Assembly (NCBI GenBank): GCA_012729935.1
Contig: JAAYBY010000294.1
Location: 1 to 15,042 of the forward strand
Origin: Clostridiaceae bacterium
Lineage (GTDB): Bacteria; Bacillota; Clostridia; Saccharofermentanales; UBA5734
Direction: 5' to 3'
Length of the DNA: 15,042 nt
Shown here: positions 13,847-15,042 of the stretch, in pieces
How the letters are laid out: each line of letters opens with the position of its first letter
Position numbering within the stretch: the stretch's first letter is position 1
The notes under the pieces: generated by a model
The model's input: only the letters and a program-made list of their open reading frames with translations
What the model was told of the DNA's origin: nothing
Databases searched by the model: none
Translations under genes and position numbers: made by a program

Positions 13847-15042
13847 ATGACGATGAATAAACCCCGAAAGTCCCAAAGCGGGAAAAAGCAACTTTGGCTG
13901 ATACCCGTTGTCCTGCTTGTTATCCTGAGTTTAAGTGTCGGCGGTTATTACGCATGGGACCGGTTTGATCTTGGCAGAAGATCGAATCCCGGAGAATCAA
14001 TTAACACGGATGGAACGACGAGCGAACAGGATACGACGTCTGAAAATTCAGAATTAGCCCTGATGCGCACCTTCTTAAGTCAGGACACTTTCTTCGAAGG
14101 TATATGGGTTGATGATGTTGATTTGTCAGGGAAAACGTATCTTGAAGCTGTCGATATCTTTCGCAGCCGGGAGATGGAAGAAGGACGTAAAACGGTCGCT
14201 GTCCTGACACGACAGGATGAAGAATGGTCCTTTTCGGGCAGAGACTGTGGCCTGATGACCGACTGGCAGATAATTCTTGACCAAGCCTGGCAGGTTGGAC
14301 GGCTTGAAGCTGACAAGGCAGACGAAGATGTTATTCGCAAAACCTACCAAACGGTTCAGGAACTGAAAGAAGAACCGGCACAATTTGAGACAACACAAAG
14401 CTGGGATTCCTTCCTGATCAGTAAAAAACTGAAATCAATAGCGCTTGACGTGGATCAGGCCCCCGTCGCAGCGTCCGCCAGCGGATTTGATACGCGGAAT
14501 CGAACATTTGTCATTGAAGAAGGTATTCCGGGATTTTCCATGAACATAGACACCTGCTTCAGTCGAATTGTTGAACAGCTTCAGTCAGGTAATGAAGCAG
14601 CTTCGTTCCCTGTTGATGGCTCTGTTACGACGATCGGTAAAACAGCAGCTCAACTGAAATCTTCACTCACCCGGGTATCGGAGGCAAGAACGTATGCGAA
14701 CGCTCCCAACCCGCCGAGAGACGAAAACATCCGACTGATATGCGAAAAAATCAATGGGATGGTTTTGCAGCCAGGTGAGGTTTTCTCCTTTAATCGCTAC
14801 ATCGGTGAAAGAACAGCCGCACGCGGATTTAAGCCTGCCGGAGGCATTGTCAACGGCGTGCTTGAATCGGATATTTATGGCGGTGGTATCTGCCAGCCGA
14901 ATACAACGCTTTATCTGGCGGTAGCCCAGGCAGATCTGGAAATCGTTGAACGGTATCCTCATTCCTGGCCAAGCACCTATGTTCCAATCGGTCTGGATGC
15001 GACTGTCAACTGGGGTGGTGCTGATTTTAAGTTCCGAAACAA
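13847..15042 (+). CDS. VanW-family protein (3' partial)
   Basis: The frame runs without a stop from the ATG at 13847 to the window end (398 codons); the 3' end is missing. A short basic N-terminus and a membrane segment (about 15-35) precede an acidic Ser/Thr linker. A region like the putative peptidoglycan-binding domain found before VanW follows (about 80-270, including GIWVDDVDLSGKTYLEA). The VanW domain begins near 275: LQPGEVFSFNRYIGERT (308-323), GGGICQPNTTLY (345-356) and SWPSTYVPIGLDATV (373-387). VanW is named from vancomycin-resistance clusters, but its function is not established. Most such genes, as here, lie away from resistance genes, and no vanHAX is present. A second in-frame ATG at 13853 is possible: AAAGG (13838-13842) lies four bases from the first and ten from the second. 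It is probably a wall-facing membrane protein working with the upstream hydrolase. Confidence 0.9.
   Translation, partial: MTMNKPRKSQSGKKQLWLIPVVLLVILSLSVGGYYAWDRFDLGRRSNPGESINTDGTTSEQDTTSENSELALMRTFLSQDTFFEGIWVDDVDLSGKTYLEAVDIFRSREMEEGRKTVAVLTRQDEEWSFSGRDCGLMTDWQIILDQAWQVGRLEADKADEDVIRKTYQTVQELKEEPAQFETTQSWDSFLISKKLKSIALDVDQAPVAASASGFDTRNRTFVIEEGIPGFSMNIDTCFSRIVEQLQSGNEAASFPVDGSVTTIGKTAAQLKSSLTRVSEARTYANAPNPPRDENIRLICEKINGMVLQPGEVFSFNRYIGERTAARGFKPAGGIVNGVLESDIYGGGICQPNTTLYLAVAQADLEIVERYPHSWPSTYVPIGLDATVNWGGADFKFRN

Noticed and set aside
13847..15042. Vancomycin-resistance locus suggested by VanW
   Set aside because: No vanH, vanA/B ligase, vanX or two-component genes are present, and VanW-family genes are common outside resistance clusters.

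Overview
The window looks like a piece of a Bacillota chromosome, most likely an anaerobic Clostridia-type lineage. The reasons are strong AGGAGG-type ribosome binding sites, TTGACA/TATAAT-like promoters, a CtsR-type heat-shock operator, a YdjI/YdjG/YdjH-like membrane-stress module, a VanW-family protein, and an AmmeMemoRadiSam cluster, which is typical of anaerobes. The species cannot be named from the sequence. No tRNA, rRNA, CRISPR array, insertion sequence or phage gene was seen. Apart from one decayed GGDEF remnant, the window is densely packed housekeeping or accessory chromosome.

Layout. (1) 1-2364 (+): the 3' part of a two-domain gene, a TIM-barrel sugar isomerase/epimerase-like domain fused to an acyl-CoA synthetase. 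A GGDEF-domain remnant follows at once (about 2363-2602). (2) 2712-5826 (+): a three-gene operon with its own extended -10 promoter. It encodes an SPFH-domain protein with two C-terminal zinc ribbons, a membrane-anchored double zinc-ribbon protein, and a secreted or membrane TPM-domain protein. (3) 5839-8495 (-): CCA-adding tRNA nucleotidyltransferase and, upstream of it on the same strand, an MFS transporter. (4) 8725-11615 (+): a fused AmmeMemoRadiSam B-A protein, the partner radical SAM enzyme overlapping it by 8 bases, and a GNAT acetyltransferase. A perfect 16-base palindrome lies just upstream of the first gene. (5) 11816-12271 (+): an Hsp20 small heat-shock protein behind a sigma-A-like promoter and a near-consensus CtsR operator, ended by a clear intrinsic terminator. 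(6) 12460-15042 (+): a cell-envelope pair, a membrane-anchored SH3b-NlpC/P60 hydrolase and a VanW-family protein that runs off the window.

Functional picture. Several units concern envelope or protein stress (SPFH/TPM module, Hsp20) and wall remodelling (NlpC/P60, VanW). The least understood parts are the isomerase-ligase fusion, the SPFH-zinc ribbon-TPM operon without an adjacent pspA, and the AmmeMemoRadiSam system, whose biochemical role is not settled. No intergenic stretch exceeds 300 bases. The larger gaps (8508-8724, 11616-11812, 12272-12459) hold the regulatory sites listed below.
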